Positions 8,564 to 18,165 of a stretch of DNA of 51,020 nt are shown piece after piece. Numbering within the stretch: position 1 is the stretch's first letter; each line of letters starts with the position of its first letter. A program made the position numbers and the translations under genes. Source of the DNA: an uncultured Burkholderiaceae bacterium (GTDB lineage: Bacteria > Pseudomonadota > Gammaproteobacteria > Burkholderiales > Burkholderiaceae_B); assembly GCA_937888805.1 (NCBI GenBank), contig CALBEY010000102.1, positions 1 to 51,020 on the forward strand. The letters run 5' to 3'. The notes under the pieces were generated by a model, which was not told the DNA's origin, did no database searches, and saw only the letters and a program-made list of their open reading frames with translations.

Positions 8564-8946
8564 GAAGCCTCACGACAGTTTGATGGGTTGGCGGTGCTGG
8601 TGCAAGAGGCGGTTTTGGGTGGTTCTTTTGCACAGGGGGCTGATCGGATGGGAAGGCAGGGATTGCCACCACAGCAGTTATCCGTCAAGAATTGCATCAG
8701 TTCGGTCATGGCGGGAAAGACGGTGGCGTAGATCACAAACCGGCCCTCTTGACGTGAGGTGGTGAGTCCAGCACTGATCATTTCCTTAAGGTGAAAATTC
8801 AGTGACGATGGTGCCATTTCAAGGGACTGTGCGAGTTGGCCGGCTGGTAGACCGGCAGGACCAGCTTGCATCAGCAGTCGGTAGGCTTGCAGTCGCACGG
8901 GATGACCAATGGCCGAGAGCATGCGAGCGGCGTTGGCAAGTTCCAT
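8560..8946 (-). CDS. arsR: ArsR-family arsenite-responsive repressor
   Basis: A 128-residue winged-helix repressor. The DNA-recognition region is LPAGQLAQSLEMAPSSLNFHLKEM cut short here as AQSLEMAPSSLNFHL, followed by the wing SRQEGRFVIYA. The classic ELCVCDL metal site of helix 3 is absent. Instead Cys91, Cys92 and Cys97 (DNCCGGNPC) lie after the last core helix, matching the C-terminal As(III) site known from Acidithiobacillus ferrooxidans-type ArsR. Further cysteines at 105, 115 and 124 are scattered in the tail. It should repress itself and acr3 through the dyad at 9005-9028 and release DNA when arsenite binds. Confidence 0.93.
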   Translation of the reverse strand: MELANAARMLSAIGHPVRLQAYRLLMQAGPAGLPAGQLAQSLEMAPSSLNFHLKEMISAGLTTSRQEGRFVIYATVFPAMTELMQFLTDNCCGGNPCLPIRSAPCAKEPPKTASCTSTANPSNCREAS

Positions 8947-9004
8947 TGAGTGCCTCCATGGGATGAGTGAATCAGGTGCCGTAATGAGTCAGCAAGCCGC
9001 TAGT

Positions 9005-9028
9005 ATATTTCCATATTCATCGAAATGT
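9005..9028 (-). promoter_or_regulatory. Probable ArsR operator
   Basis: ATATTTCCAT (9005-9014) and ATCGAAATGT (9019-9028) form an inverted repeat with 8 of 10 positions complementary and a four-base centre. It lies about 58 bases upstream of the arsR start. AT-rich dyads of this sort are usual ArsR-family operators. The divergent acyl-CoA synthetase gene begins 92 bases to the right and could be affected as well. Confidence 0.6.
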
Positions 9029-9120
9029 TCTGTTGAACAAACCCACGCCCCTTAAAACCATTTGTCCTGAGCCCAGCACTACCCTAGACTGTGTTCACAA
9101 TGATGAATCAGAGACTCTGA

Positions 9121-11256
9121 ATGACAATCCCCAAAACCGCCCCCAATACCGCTGCTGCTTCCAAATCTTCCTTGTCACGACTGCTCAACCCGCGCTCAGT
9201 GGCGGTGATTGGTGCTTCAGATGATCCGGCTCGCATCGGTGGCAAGCCGATTGCCTACATGCTCAAACAAGGCTACGCCGGCCAGATTTATCCGGTCAAT
9301 CCCAATCGTGAGACGGTGCAGGGATTGAAGGCTTATCCGAGCGTACAAGCACTACCCGAGACGCCCGATGTGGCGATCGTGGCGGTGCCTGCCTCGGCTG
9401 CCTTAGAGACCGTGACAGCCTTGGCTGAGCGTGGGGCTGGTGGGGCTTTGTTGTTTAGCGCAGGCTTTGCAGAGATGAGCAAGGAGGGTGCGCGTTTACA
9501 AGACGAAATGACACGTGTGGCAACCGAGCACGGCATGCGTTTGTTGGGACCAAACTCGCTGGGGATGCTTAATCCGTTGGTGCATTTTTACGGCAGCTTT
9601 GCCACGGGTCTGGAGCTCGGGTTCCCGAAGCCTGGCAATGTGGCGATTGTGAGTCAGTCAGGGGCATATGGTGCGCATTTGATGACGGTGGCGGTGGCCA
9701 ATGGCATCGGTCTTTCAGCGGTGGTGATGACAGGTAACGAGGCTGACCTGACGCTTGGTGACATGGTTCAGATGGTGGTCGATGACCCCAACACGACTGT
9801 GATAGCGCTTTATTCTGAGGGAATCCGCCGACCCGAGGTGTTGGTCCGGGCGCTTGAGCAGGCGCGCTTGGCGGGTAAACCGGTGGTCATGATGAAGGTG
9901 GGTCGCAGTGTGGTTGGCGGTGCGGCGGCGCAATCACACACGGCGTCGATTGCGGGTGATGACCGGGTGTTTGATGCCGTGATGTCAGAGCTCGGGGTAT
10001 TGCGGGTCGAAACCACGGAGCAGATGCTTGATATTGCCCGCTTGGCCACGCGTGGCCTTTATCCGGCTGACAACACGCTTGGGGTCATTACAGTCAGTGG
10101 GGGCGCGGGGGTCATTATTTCTGATGCTGCTGAAGCGTGTGGGTTGCCAATGCCAGCCATGCCAATCGCGGCGCAAAAAGCCTTAACCGATGTGTTGCCG
10201 TACGCGGCACCCCGCAATCCGGTGGATGTCACGGCGCAGTTTTTAAATGACATGTCATTGGCGCGCACCTTCACCGAGTCGGTGGTGCGCGATGGCGGCT
10301 ACCGTTCTATTTTGGGGTTTTTTACTTACACGGCCAGTGCCGCTAGCACTGGGCAACGGCTGCGCGCTGAGCTTAAGCATGTGCGTGCGCAATTTCCTGA
10401 TCGCTTGTTTGTGCTCTCAGCCATTGGTACCCCGGCACAAATGCAAGAGTACGAAGACGATGGGTTTGCGATATTTGAGGACCCGAGCCGCGCGGTCAAG
10501 GCCATCAGCGCCATGGGTCAGTTTGGGCAGGCCTTTGAAAGAAAGCCGCGCTTGCCAGCACCGACTGTTGGGACGGTTGAGTTACCAGATCAGGTACCCA
10601 CCGAGGCGCAAGCCAAGACCCTGTTGGCTCAGCACGGCATTGCCAGCGCACCAGAAATGGTTTGCGACACGTCAGATGAGGCGGTCAAAGCGGCCTCCGC
10701 GATGGGTGGCACGGTGGTCATGAAAATTGTGTCGCCTGACATCTTGCACAAGTCCGAGATCGGTGGTGTCTTGTTGGATATTGAGGGCGAGAAAGCCGTG
10801 CGTGAAGGGTTTGAGACGCTTATGCAACGCGCACGCGCAGCTGTTCCCAACGCCCGACTGCAGGGTGTGTTGGTGGCCAAGCAGTTAAAGGGTGGTGTGG
10901 AATGTATCTTGGGGATTCACCGCGACCCCGTGTTTGGTCCCATGGCCATGTTTGGCTTGGGGGGTATCTTTGTGGAAATCATGCAAGACGTGGTGCTGCA
11001 CCGCTGCCCATTTGGTGAAGACGTCGCTCAAGAGATGATTCGCTCAATCAAAGGTGCGCCGCTGCTTCTGGGTGCACGCGGTCGCCCCGTGGCTGATATC
11101 AAAGCCTTGGCAAAAATGCTGTCTAACTTATCGGCCTTTGCCGTCGCTGCTGGCCCACGCTTAACATCGATTGATTTGAACCCGGTCTTTGCCATGCCCG
11201 AGGGTCAGGGCGCCTTTGCCGCTGACGCAGTCATGACGTTTGGTGATGAGACTTAA
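9121..11256 (+). CDS. ADP-forming acetate/acyl-CoA synthetase family protein
   Basis: A 711-residue single-chain member of the NDP-forming acyl-CoA synthetase superfamily, which interconverts acyl-CoA, ADP and phosphate with acid, CoA and ATP. Order of domains: CoA-binding Rossmann domain (RSVAVIGASDDPARIGG, residues 25-41), succinyl-CoA-synthetase-like domains with VAIVSQSGAYGAHL near 174-187 and the phosphorylated His in AAAQSHTASIAGDD (His273), then a C-terminal ATP-grasp domain from about residue 480 (VVMKIVSPDILHKSEIGGV). It lacks the GNAT acetyltransferase domain that would make it a Pat/PatZ lysine acetylase. The acyl substrate is not predictable. It stands alone, divergent from arsR, with a pseudogene downstream. 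Confidence 0.88.
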   Translation: MTIPKTAPNTAAASKSSLSRLLNPRSVAVIGASDDPARIGGKPIAYMLKQGYAGQIYPVNPNRETVQGLKAYPSVQALPETPDVAIVAVPASAALETVTALAERGAGGALLFSAGFAEMSKEGARLQDEMTRVATEHGMRLLGPNSLGMLNPLVHFYGSFATGLELGFPKPGNVAIVSQSGAYGAHLMTVAVANGIGLSAVVMTGNEADLTLGDMVQMVVDDPNTTVIALYSEGIRRPEVLVRALEQARLAGKPVVMMKVGRSVVGGAAAQSHTASIAGDDRVFDAVMSELGVLRVETTEQMLDIARLATRGLYPADNTLGVITVSGGAGVIISDAAEACGLPMPAMPIAAQKALTDVLPYAAPRNPVDVTAQFLNDMSLARTFTESVVRDGGYRSILGFFTYTASAASTGQRLRAELKHVRAQFPDRLFVLSAIGTPAQMQEYEDDGFAIFEDPSRAVKAISAMGQFGQAFERKPRLPAPTVGTVELPDQVPTEAQAKTLLAQHGIASAPEMVCDTSDEAVKAASAMGGTVVMKIVSPDILHKSEIGGVLLDIEGEKAVREGFETLMQRARAAVPNARLQGVLVAKQLKGGVECILGIHRDPVFGPMAMFGLGGIFVEIMQDVVLHRCPFGEDVAQEMIRSIKGAPLLLGARGRPVADIKALAKMLSNLSAFAVAAGPRLTSIDLNPVFAMPEGQGAFAADAVMTFGDET

Positions 11257-11289
11257 GCCACTGTTAACACCGTACTGATTGATACCTAA

Positions 11290-11697
11290 TGGCAAGTGGG
11301 CCAGCACATTGTGGAGTTTGAGCAAGCCGGGCAGCTGCGCGCCACCTACGGCAAAGCCCTACTGGAACCCCCAGCCCGTGACCTGACGCTACGCCGCGGC
11401 AGGGGGTTCAGTCGAAGTAACATCAACCGCATGCGGCTGTTTTTTCTGTATTACCCAATTTGTGCGACGGCGTCGCACAAATTGAGCTGGTTCCAATATG
11501 TGGAACTGCTCAAGCTCGACGATGAGCTGGCGCGCAGCTTTTACGAGTAACAAGCCATTGCCGAGCAATGGTCGGTGCCCGAACTCAAACGCCAGAAAAA
11601 CAGCCAGCTCTTTGTGCAGAAATACCAGCTGTATCTGCTTGACCGCGAAGCGCTGAAGGCGGAGATTGAGCGGACTTTGTTGGAGGCGGGGCAATAA
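11290..11697 (+). pseudogene. Decayed DUF1016 (YhcG / PDDEXK nuclease-type) gene, internally deleted
   Basis: One frame from the TGG at 11290 reads WQVGQHIVEFEQAGQLRATYG, with GFSRSNINRMRLFFLYYP and LSWFQYVELLKLDDELARSFYE after it. This matches the N-terminal DUF1016 domain of YhcG-like proteins. A TAA at 11548-11550 interrupts it where family members usually have Gln (E-stop-QAIAEQWSVPELKRQ). The same frame then jumps straight into LFVQKYQLYLLDREALKAEIE, which resembles the extreme C-terminal tail, and stops at 11695. The whole PDDEXK nuclease core between these parts is missing, as is the first part of the N-terminal domain. No start codon or Shine-Dalgarno serves it. I interpret it as a relic carrying 5' loss, a large in-frame internal deletion and one nonsense change. 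Confidence 0.75.
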
Positions 11698-11937
11698 TGA
11701 AGGCTGGAAATATAAACCACAGCCCGCGCCTTCATGCGGTGACGTGACAAAACTTGTTACCTGCCGCTGCAGGCACCCTTAAATTCACCGGCTTATTGCA
11801 GGTTTTTCGTGTGGCAATGTGTGGACAGCCGTAATTGCCGGTTTAATTGAAATGACCATATTCGACAAGCCCAGGAGCCGTCGTTAGAGATGCCGGCTGA
11901 CAGCAGTTGGAATGTTGTGTCACAAATGGCCGACGGC
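11698..11937. other. Noncoding stretch with several inverted repeats
   Basis: No coding signal is visible between the DUF1016 relic and the ssb terminator. It holds ATGAAGGC/GCCTTCAT (11697-11704 with 11728-11735), a short CCTGC-CGCT-GCAGG hairpin near 11760, and AGCCGTCG/CGACGGCT (11876-11883 with 11931-11938). The last pair brackets about 47 bases and overlaps the left edge of the ssb terminator. This may be scar tissue of a lost mobile segment. I cannot name an element. Confidence 0.35.
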
Positions 11938-11970
11938 TAAAAAAATAAGGCCCGCACGGGGCGGACCTTA
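11938..11970 (-). terminator. Rho-independent terminator of ssb
   Basis: On the minus strand a nine-base-pair stem with one mismatch (arms 11961-11969 and 11947-11955, loop of five) is followed by a T-rich run (TTATTTTTTTA). It lies 26 bases past the ssb stop codon. Confidence 0.75.
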
Positions 11971-11995
11971 TGGGTCTAATGCTTTTTGTTGTGCC

Positions 11996-12490
11996 CTAGA
12001 ACGGGATATCGTCGTCTAGATCACCGAGGCTGGCGGGGCTTGCTGCTGGGGCCTGTGGGCGTTGTGCTTGTGGGCGGGCTGCAGGTCTTGAAGGGGCGCT
12101 GTTGCTGCCTTCGTATTCACCACCCCCACTGTTGCCGCCACCGCCACCCATGTCGTCACGGCCGCCAAGCATCTGCATTTGATCGGCAATGACTTCGGTG
12201 GTGTAGACGTCCTGGCCTTCTTTGTTTTGCCATTTGCGGGTGCGCAGGCGCCCTTCGATGTAAACGGAACGGCCTTTCTTTAAATACTCGCCGACAATTT
12301 CGGCCAGGCGGTTGTAGAAGACGATGCGGTGCCATTCGGTTTCTTCGCGGCGCTCGCCTGTGGCCTTGTCTTTCCAATTGCTGGTGGTTGCAATTGAGAT
12401 GTTGCAGATGGCGGCGCCATCAGCGCTGTAACGCACTTCTGGGTCGCGGCCGAGGTTGCCAACGAGAATGACTTTATTGATCGATGCCAT
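11996..12490 (-). CDS. ssb: Single-stranded DNA-binding protein
   Basis: A 164-residue SSB that coats ssDNA during replication, repair and recombination. The OB fold spans residues 1-110, beginning [20 protein letters not shown], with [13 protein letters not shown] and [15 protein letters not shown] in the usual places. A flexible linker of Gly repeats and then Pro/Ala/Gln (about residues 114-155) leads to the acidic tip DLDDDIPF, which recruits partner enzymes. The gene follows the MFS transporter on the minus strand and lies close to divergent uvrA, a common betaproteobacterial arrangement. A hairpin terminator follows it. Confidence 0.97.
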   Translation of the reverse strand: MASINKVILVGNLGRDPEVRYSADGAAICNISIATTSNWKDKATGERREETEWHRIVFYNRLAEIVGEYLKKGRSVYIEGRLRTRKWQNKEGQDVYTTEVIADQMQMLGGRDDMGGGGGNSGGGEYEGSNSAPSRPAARPQAQRPQAPAASPASLGDLDDDIPF

Positions 12491-12639
12491 GCCGATCTCC
12501 GTAATTTAATTAAACAAAAAGGGGATCAGTCGCCAGTGGCAACCGCGCCCCGCAGATTCATCATGGTGCCGCAAACTTAATCGGTTCGTTTGACACCGGT
12601 TGTATTTATCCATCAGTGTAAGACAGATCTGGGTGGAGT

Positions 12640-13887
12640 TTAAAGGGTTGCGGGTGGTGGTGCTGTGGTGGCTGTCTGGGTGGCGTCTGGCACGGTGAGG
12701 CGCCAGGTGACTGCCAGCCAAGCGGCACTGATGGCCGCTAGCGCCCAAAAAACGCTCACTGAGCCCGTTGTTTGCAGTAACCAGCCACCAACAGCGCCAC
12801 CCAAGAAAAGACCCAGCGCTTGACTCGTGTTGTAGACACCAAGTGCCAAGCCCTTGAGATCGGGTGGTGCGATTCTGGACACCAACGAGGGTTGAAGGGC
12901 CTCGAGCACGTTAAACATGACAAAAAAAGCGGTCAGGCAGCCTAACAGGGCCCACCAGTGTTGGGTGCTTAACGCGAACCCCACGCCCACCAACACCAAA
13001 CCCAGCACCGATAGCCGCAGGGTGTGGGCGTGCGCCCGGCGCTTTTCTGTCACAAAAATGATGGGTACCATGAACAGAAAGGACACAAAGAGGACCGGCA
13101 AATAGGCATACCACAGGGTGTTGGCCGTCATCCCGCCAAGACTGACAAGCAATGGTGGGATGACCACAAACAAAGCAACCTGGGTCAGGTGCAAACAAAA
13201 CACCCCAAAATTCAAGCGCAGCAGGCCTGAGTGGCCCAATACGGTTGTGGCTTTGACCGGCACAGCGGGTTTGGGTGCCATGGGGGCGGTGGGCACGACA
13301 AAGGCGGCAATCAGTAACGCACCCATGCCCAAGGCCGCGATCAACCAGAATAAGCCAGAAAGCCCAGCCCAGCCCACCATGACGGGAGCCAGTACGAGTG
13401 AGAAGGCAAACGACAGGCCGATTGAGGCGCCAATCATAGCCATCGCGCGGGTGCGCACCTCGGGGCGAGTGGCATCAGCCAGCCACGCCGTCACCGCCGC
13501 AGAAATCGCGCCTGATCCTTGGATGGCCCGACCGATCGTGACCCAGAAAATGTCATCAGAAAGGGCGCAAATGATGCTGCCCGCTAAGAATAGGGTCAGC
13601 CCAAATAGCACCACCGGTCGGCGCCCGAGGCGATCTGAAACCATGCCAAAGGGAATTTGCATGAAGGCCTGCGTGAGACCATAGATGCCCAAGGCCAAAC
13701 CCACTCGGGCCGGATCTTGGCCGCCTTCGAGCGAAGTGGCCGCCACCGCAAACACCGGTAGCAGCAGAAAAAGACCCAGCATCCGGGTGGCAAATAGCCC
13801 GGCCAACGTGACGCTGGCACGACGCTCGGTGGCCGTGAGGGCCAAGCGAGCCGGTTTGTTGGATATCAAGTCGGACGAAGCAGGCAT
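12640..13887 (-). CDS. MFS transporter (YajR-like)
   Basis: A 415-residue major facilitator with twelve predicted helices. The loop 2-3 motif A is intact as GMVSDRLGRRPVVLFG (near residues 80-95), and the helix 4-5 region carries IGRAIQGSGAISAAVTAWLAD. It resembles the drug/metabolite efflux subgroup that sits next to ssb and uvrA in many Burkholderiales. No substrate can be assigned. ssb lies 149 bases downstream on the same strand, and uvrA is divergent with 113 bases between the chosen starts. Confidence 0.88.
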   Translation of the reverse strand: MPASSDLISNKPARLALTATERRASVTLAGLFATRMLGLFLLLPVFAVAATSLEGGQDPARVGLALGIYGLTQAFMQIPFGMVSDRLGRRPVVLFGLTLFLAGSIICALSDDIFWVTIGRAIQGSGAISAAVTAWLADATRPEVRTRAMAMIGASIGLSFAFSLVLAPVMVGWAGLSGLFWLIAALGMGALLIAAFVVPTAPMAPKPAVPVKATTVLGHSGLLRLNFGVFCLHLTQVALFVVIPPLLVSLGGMTANTLWYAYLPVLFVSFLFMVPIIFVTEKRRAHAHTLRLSVLGLVLVGVGFALSTQHWWALLGCLTAFFVMFNVLEALQPSLVSRIAPPDLKGLALGVYNTSQALGLFLGGAVGGWLLQTTGSVSVFWALAAISAAWLAVTWRLTVPDATQTATTAPPPATL

Positions 13888-14000
13888 ACCAATGAAATCT
13901 GAGTTGAGCGCGTTATAGTACCAAGTTGCCCACCAAAAACGTCACGTGTGCGACGCGCCTCGCATGCCGCTTTGGTTGTCAACACAGGACAGTCTTGTTA

Positions 14001-16874
14001 ATGAATCAAATACGTATCCGCGGTGCCCGTACCCACAACCTAAAAAACGTGTCGCTCGATCTGCCGCGCGAGTCGTTGGTGGTCATCACGGGTTTATCGG
14101 GCTCGGGCAAATCTTCGCTGGCCTTCGATACGCTTTATGCCGAGGGCCAACGCCGCTACGTCGAAAGTTTGTCGGCTTACGCCAGACAGTTTTTGCAGCG
14201 ACTCGAAAAGCCCGATGTTGATTTGATTGAGGGATTGTCACCGGCCATTGCCATCGAACAAAAGTCAGCGGGTCACAACCCGCGCTCGACGGTCGGCACC
14301 ATCACGGAAATTCACGATTACTTGCGTTTGCTTTATGCGCGGGTGGGCACACCCTTTTGTCCGACACACGATCAACCTTTGGTGGCGCAAAGCATCAGCC
14401 AGATGGTGGATACCTTGTTGTCTTGGCCGCAGGACACACGGGTGGCAATTCTCGCGCCGGTTGGCGCGGCCTTGCTCGAAACCGTTTCGGGTGATCTCAG
14501 GGTCTTATGTCAAAGCCTGCAAGCGCAGGGGTTTGTGCGGTTGCGGGTTAACGGCGAGATGGTGTCGCTTGACCCCTTACCGCATTTGGTGCAAGCGGAC
14601 ACTCAGGTTATCGAAGTGGTGGTTGACCGCTTGCGGATCAAGTCAGACAGCCAGACCCGCTTGGCCGAAAGTTTAGAAACGGCCACGTTACTGGCGCACG
14701 GCAAAGCCAGTGTGTTGAACCTCGATAGCGATGATTGCCAAGGGTTTTCTAGTCGTTACGCTTGCCCCATTTGTAGCCACAGCGTGGCTTCACTAGAACC
14801 CAGGCTTTTTAGCTTTAACAGTCCAACAGGGGCGTGTCCGACATGCGATGGCTTGGGTCACGTTGACGTCTTTGATCCAGAGCGTGTGGTGGCGTTTCCG
14901 TCTTTGAGTTTGCAGTCGGGGGCGATTGTGGGCTGGGACAAGCGCAACGCGTTTACTTACGCGATGTTGGCCAGCCTATCGACGCATTACGATTTTGATT
15001 TAGAGGTACCCTGGGAGGCGTTAACCGAAGAAGTTCGCCAAGTGGTGCTGTATGGCTCGGGTTCTGATGAAATCGCTTTCTTTTACCTCGATCCCAATGG
15101 CAAAAGTTCAGTCAAGCGCCATCCCTTTGAAGGCGTCATCCCCAACCTGCAGCGGCGTTGGCGCGAAACAGACTCGGTGAACGTGCGCGAAGAGCTCAAC
15201 AAACTGCGCAGCCAAAAGGTTTGTCACGATTGCGGTGGTTCGCGTTTGAAAGCTGATGCCCGTTTTGTGAGAGTTGCAGAAAAAGCCATTCACGAAGTCG
15301 AATCAATGCCACTGTCAGCCTGTTTGGCTTGGTTTGAGCAGCTTTCTCTTTCGGGATCACGGCAAGAAGTGGCCGATCGTATTGTGCGTGAAATTCGAGC
15401 ACGACTGACCTTCCTGAATAATGTCGGGCTTAATTACTTATCGCTCGATCGACGTGCTGACACGATTTCGGGCGGTGAATCGCAACGGATTCGCTTGGCC
15501 AGCCAAATCGGTTCTGGCTTAACGGGCGTGATGTACGTTTTGGACGAGCCGTCAATTGGTTTGCATCAACGTGATAATGATCGCTTGATCGCCACCTTGA
15601 CCCACTTGCGCGAATTGGGCAATAGCGTGATCGTTGTCGAGCATGATGAAGACATGATTCGGCAGGCCGATTGGGTGGTAGACATGGGTCCTGGTGCTGG
15701 CGAACATGGCGGCGAGGTGGTGGCACAAGGCACACCAGCCATGATTTGTGAGTCGGCCGAATCCCTGACGGGACAGTACTTGAGTGGGCGTCGAAGAATC
15801 GAAATCCCCAAGCGGCGCGTGATCAACAAAAAAACACCACGGGTTTCCTTGCTAGGCTGCTCGGGCAATAACTTGAAATCGGTGGACTTACATGTGCCGG
15901 TTGGTCGCTTTGTGTGCATTTCAGGAGTGTCGGGTTCAGGCAAATCAACGCTGATTAACGACACGTTTTCTAAGGTGCTTTCACAAAAGCTCAATCGCAG
16001 CCAAACCCGCCCAGCCCCCTATGAGTCAATGATAGGGGAAGACCTGTTTGACAAGGTGATCAGCGTTGACCAAAGCCCCATTGGACGCACTCCGCGCAGT
16101 AACCCAGCGACTTACACGGGTCTGTTTTCTCCAATAAGAGAACTCTTTTCTGGGGTGCCTGAGGCGCGTGCACGTGGTTACGATCCAGGGCGATTTAGCT
16201 TCAACGTGAAGGGCGGACGTTGTGAAGCGTGCCAAGGCGATGGCGTGGTTAAGGTTGAAATGCATTTTCTGCCGGACATGTATGTTGACTGTGATGTTTG
16301 CCACGGCAAGCGTTATAACCGTGAGACTTTAGAAATTCGTTACCGCGGCCGAAATATCCACGAGGTATTGAATCTGACTGTTGAACAAGCCATCCCTTAC
16401 TTTGAGGCGGTACCGGCAGTGGCCAGACGCTTACAAACCTTGATGGACGTGGGCCTTTCTTACTTGCGGTTGGGGCAAAGCGCCACCACCTTGTCGGGTG
16501 GCGAGGCGCAGCGCGTCAAGCTCTCGCAAGAGCTATCAAAGCGTGGCACAGGGCGAACGCTTTACATCCTAGATGAACCCACCACAGGCTTACATTTCCA
16601 TGATATTTCATTGCTTTTGTCAGTTCTGAATCAGCTGGTGGAAGCCGGCAACACGGTGGTGGTGATTGAACACAATCTTGATGTGATCAAAACCGCTGAT
16701 TGGGTGATTGACATGGGCCCCGAGGGTGGTGACGGTGGAGGCCAGATTGTGGCGCAAGGCACGCCCGAGCAAGTGGCCGCCGAAGCCGCAAGCCACACGG
16801 GACAGCATTTGACTGCACTGTTGTTGCGAGCCACCCAAGATCCCCCTACTGCGAGTGCGCTACCACTGGCCTAG
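14001..16874 (+). CDS. uvrA: UvrABC system protein A
   Basis: The damage-recognition ATPase of nucleotide excision repair, 957 residues from the ATG at 14001. An in-frame TTG at 13926 would add 25 residues with no family resemblance, so I reject it; [17 protein letters not shown] is the classic UvrA N-terminus. Two ABC modules are present. The first has Walker [16 protein letters not shown] (residues 31-45) and the second [15 protein letters not shown]. Each has its signature ([17 protein letters not shown] and [17 protein letters not shown]) and Walker B ([28 protein letters not shown]). Zinc-module cysteines appear in CPICSHS and CPTCDGLG, and again in CEACQGDG and CDVCHGKR. I saw no convincing LexA box in the 113-base divergent region. 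Confidence 0.98.
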   Translation: MNQIRIRGARTHNLKNVSLDLPRESLVVITGLSGSGKSSLAFDTLYAEGQRRYVESLSAYARQFLQRLEKPDVDLIEGLSPAIAIEQKSAGHNPRSTVGTITEIHDYLRLLYARVGTPFCPTHDQPLVAQSISQMVDTLLSWPQDTRVAILAPVGAALLETVSGDLRVLCQSLQAQGFVRLRVNGEMVSLDPLPHLVQADTQVIEVVVDRLRIKSDSQTRLAESLETATLLAHGKASVLNLDSDDCQGFSSRYACPICSHSVASLEPRLFSFNSPTGACPTCDGLGHVDVFDPERVVAFPSLSLQSGAIVGWDKRNAFTYAMLASLSTHYDFDLEVPWEALTEEVRQVVLYGSGSDEIAFFYLDPNGKSSVKRHPFEGVIPNLQRRWRETDSVNVREELNKLRSQKVCHDCGGSRLKADARFVRVAEKAIHEVESMPLSACLAWFEQLSLSGSRQEVADRIVREIRARLTFLNNVGLNYLSLDRRADTISGGESQRIRLASQIGSGLTGVMYVLDEPSIGLHQRDNDRLIATLTHLRELGNSVIVVEHDEDMIRQADWVVDMGPGAGEHGGEVVAQGTPAMICESAESLTGQYLSGRRRIEIPKRRVINKKTPRVSLLGCSGNNLKSVDLHVPVGRFVCISGVSGSGKSTLINDTFSKVLSQKLNRSQTRPAPYESMIGEDLFDKVISVDQSPIGRTPRSNPATYTGLFSPIRELFSGVPEARARGYDPGRFSFNVKGGRCEACQGDGVVKVEMHFLPDMYVDCDVCHGKRYNRETLEIRYRGRNIHEVLNLTVEQAIPYFEAVPAVARRLQTLMDVGLSYLRLGQSATTLSGGEAQRVKLSQELSKRGTGRTLYILDEPTTGLHFHDISLLLSVLNQLVEAGNTVVVIEHNLDVIKTADWVIDMGPEGGDGGGQIVAQGTPEQVAAEAASHTGQHLTALLLRATQDPPTASALPLA

Positions 16875-17007
16875 CCCAACAAGCGCGCTGAGTGTTGCTA
16901 ATGCGGCCAATAGGATCAAGCAGGACAACTATTTTGGGTTTGAATGATCGAGATGACATGTCGAACTTTCTAAACCAAAATGAAAGCGCTGAAATGTCAC
17001 GCTCTTG

Positions 17008-18165
17008 CTAGAAGGTTTCATCCATCTTGAAAACACGTCGGTATTCAAGAATAGCAAACCGATCGGTCATGCCTGCGATGTAGTCGGCGATGGCGCGCGC
17101 TTGCTTCGCTTGGCCGGCGCACCGGTACTCTGGAGGCAGTAGGGCGGGGTCGTCTAGGAATGCCTCAAACAATCGCTTAACAATGTGGCGGGCTTTAGCC
17201 GTCATGCGCGCGACTTTGTAGTGGCGATAGAGATGATGCAGCAAGAAGGCTTTTAATTCGTCGGCTTGTTGACGCACCGTCTCAGAAAACGTCACCAAAA
17301 GGGGCGCCAGACGCACGTCATCAACACTTTTGGGTTGAATCTGTTGCAGTCGTGTCCAAGTGGTTTGGGTCACGTCCATGATCAAGGTGTTGATCATCTG
17401 ACGAATAGTCTCGGCGATGGCTCGTGGCTCGGATAAATTAGGTAAGCGTTTGGCGACGGCATCAAAGTGTTGCGCAAAGATGGGCACCTCTTGCAGCTGG
17501 CGCAACGTGATCAGGCCCGAGCGTAAGCCGTCATCTACGTCGTGATTGTTATAGGCAATTTCGTCGGCCAAGTTGGCCAATTGTGCTTCTAGCGAAGGTT
17601 GTGTCCGGCTGATAAAGCGTTGGCCAAGCTCACCAAGCTCGCGCGCATTGGCCAATGAGCAGTGCTTTAGGATGCCTTCGCGGGTTTCAAAGCAAAGATT
17701 CAGTCCGTTAAAGCTGGGATACCGTTCTTCGAGCTCGTCGACCACCCGTAGGCTTTGCAGGTTGTGTTCAAAGCCGTTTGTTTCAGGGGCGAGTGTCTTC
17801 ATGCAGCGGTTGAGCTCATCTTGGCCGGCATGACCAAAGGGGGTATGACCGAGATCGTGGGCCAAGGCAATGGCCTCTGTGAGATCTTCGTCTAACCCGA
17901 GGCTGCGTGCCACTACGCGGGCGATTTGAGCCACTTCAAGAGAGTGTGTGAGGCGGGTTCGGAACCAATCGCCTTCATGGTTAACAAACACTTGTGTTTT
18001 GTAGGCCAGCCGTCGAAAGGCATTGGCATGCACGATGCGGTCGCGATCGCGCTGAAACTCGCTGCGGTTGGCTGGCGCAGTTTCATTAAAACGCCGCCCC
18101 CGGGATTGGTTGGGGTCACAGGCGTAGGGTGCACGCCCGAGGTGATGGGTATCGCTGTGACTCAT
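17008..18165 (-). CDS. dgt: Deoxyguanosinetriphosphate triphosphohydrolase-like protein
   Basis: A 385-residue HD-superfamily dNTPase that cleaves dNTPs to the nucleoside and triphosphate. Metal ligands are visible in [15 protein letters not shown] and [15 protein letters not shown], with a later [15 protein letters not shown] segment completing the H...HD...D site. The N-terminus [24 protein letters not shown] is shown here only as [20 protein letters not shown], and it matches the shorter 'Dgt-like, type 2' group rather than the 500-residue E. coli enzyme. Its start overlaps the end of aroB by four bases, so it ends an aroK-aroB-dgt operon, a linkage common in Betaproteobacteria. Confidence 0.94.
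   Translation of the reverse strand: MSHSDTHHLGRAPYACDPNQSRGRRFNETAPANRSEFQRDRDRIVHANAFRRLAYKTQVFVNHEGDWFRTRLTHSLEVAQIARVVARSLGLDEDLTEAIALAHDLGHTPFGHAGQDELNRCMKTLAPETNGFEHNLQSLRVVDELEERYPSFNGLNLCFETREGILKHCSLANARELGELGQRFISRTQPSLEAQLANLADEIAYNNHDVDDGLRSGLITLRQLQEVPIFAQHFDAVAKRLPNLSEPRAIAETIRQMINTLIMDVTQTTWTRLQQIQPKSVDDVRLAPLLVTFSETVRQQADELKAFLLHHLYRHYKVARMTAKARHIVKRLFEAFLDDPALLPPEYRCAGQAKQARAIADYIAGMTDRFAILEYRRVFKMDETF

Noticed and set aside
9121..11256. Protein lysine acetyltransferase (Pat/PatZ)
   Set aside because: The domain order ends with ATP-grasp and there is no GNAT domain.
13888..14000. LexA (SOS) box before uvrA
   Set aside because: I looked for a CTGT-n8-ACAG pattern on both strands of the divergent region and found none convincing.
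13926..14000. Upstream TTG start for uvrA adding 25 residues
   Set aside because: The added residues do not resemble UvrA, and the ATG at 14001 begins the conserved N-terminus exactly.
16875..17007. Bidirectional terminator between uvrA and dgt
   Set aside because: TTTTGGGTTT and AAACCAAAA can pair with a bulge, but the loop is about 30 bases and no T run follows, so I did not call a terminator.
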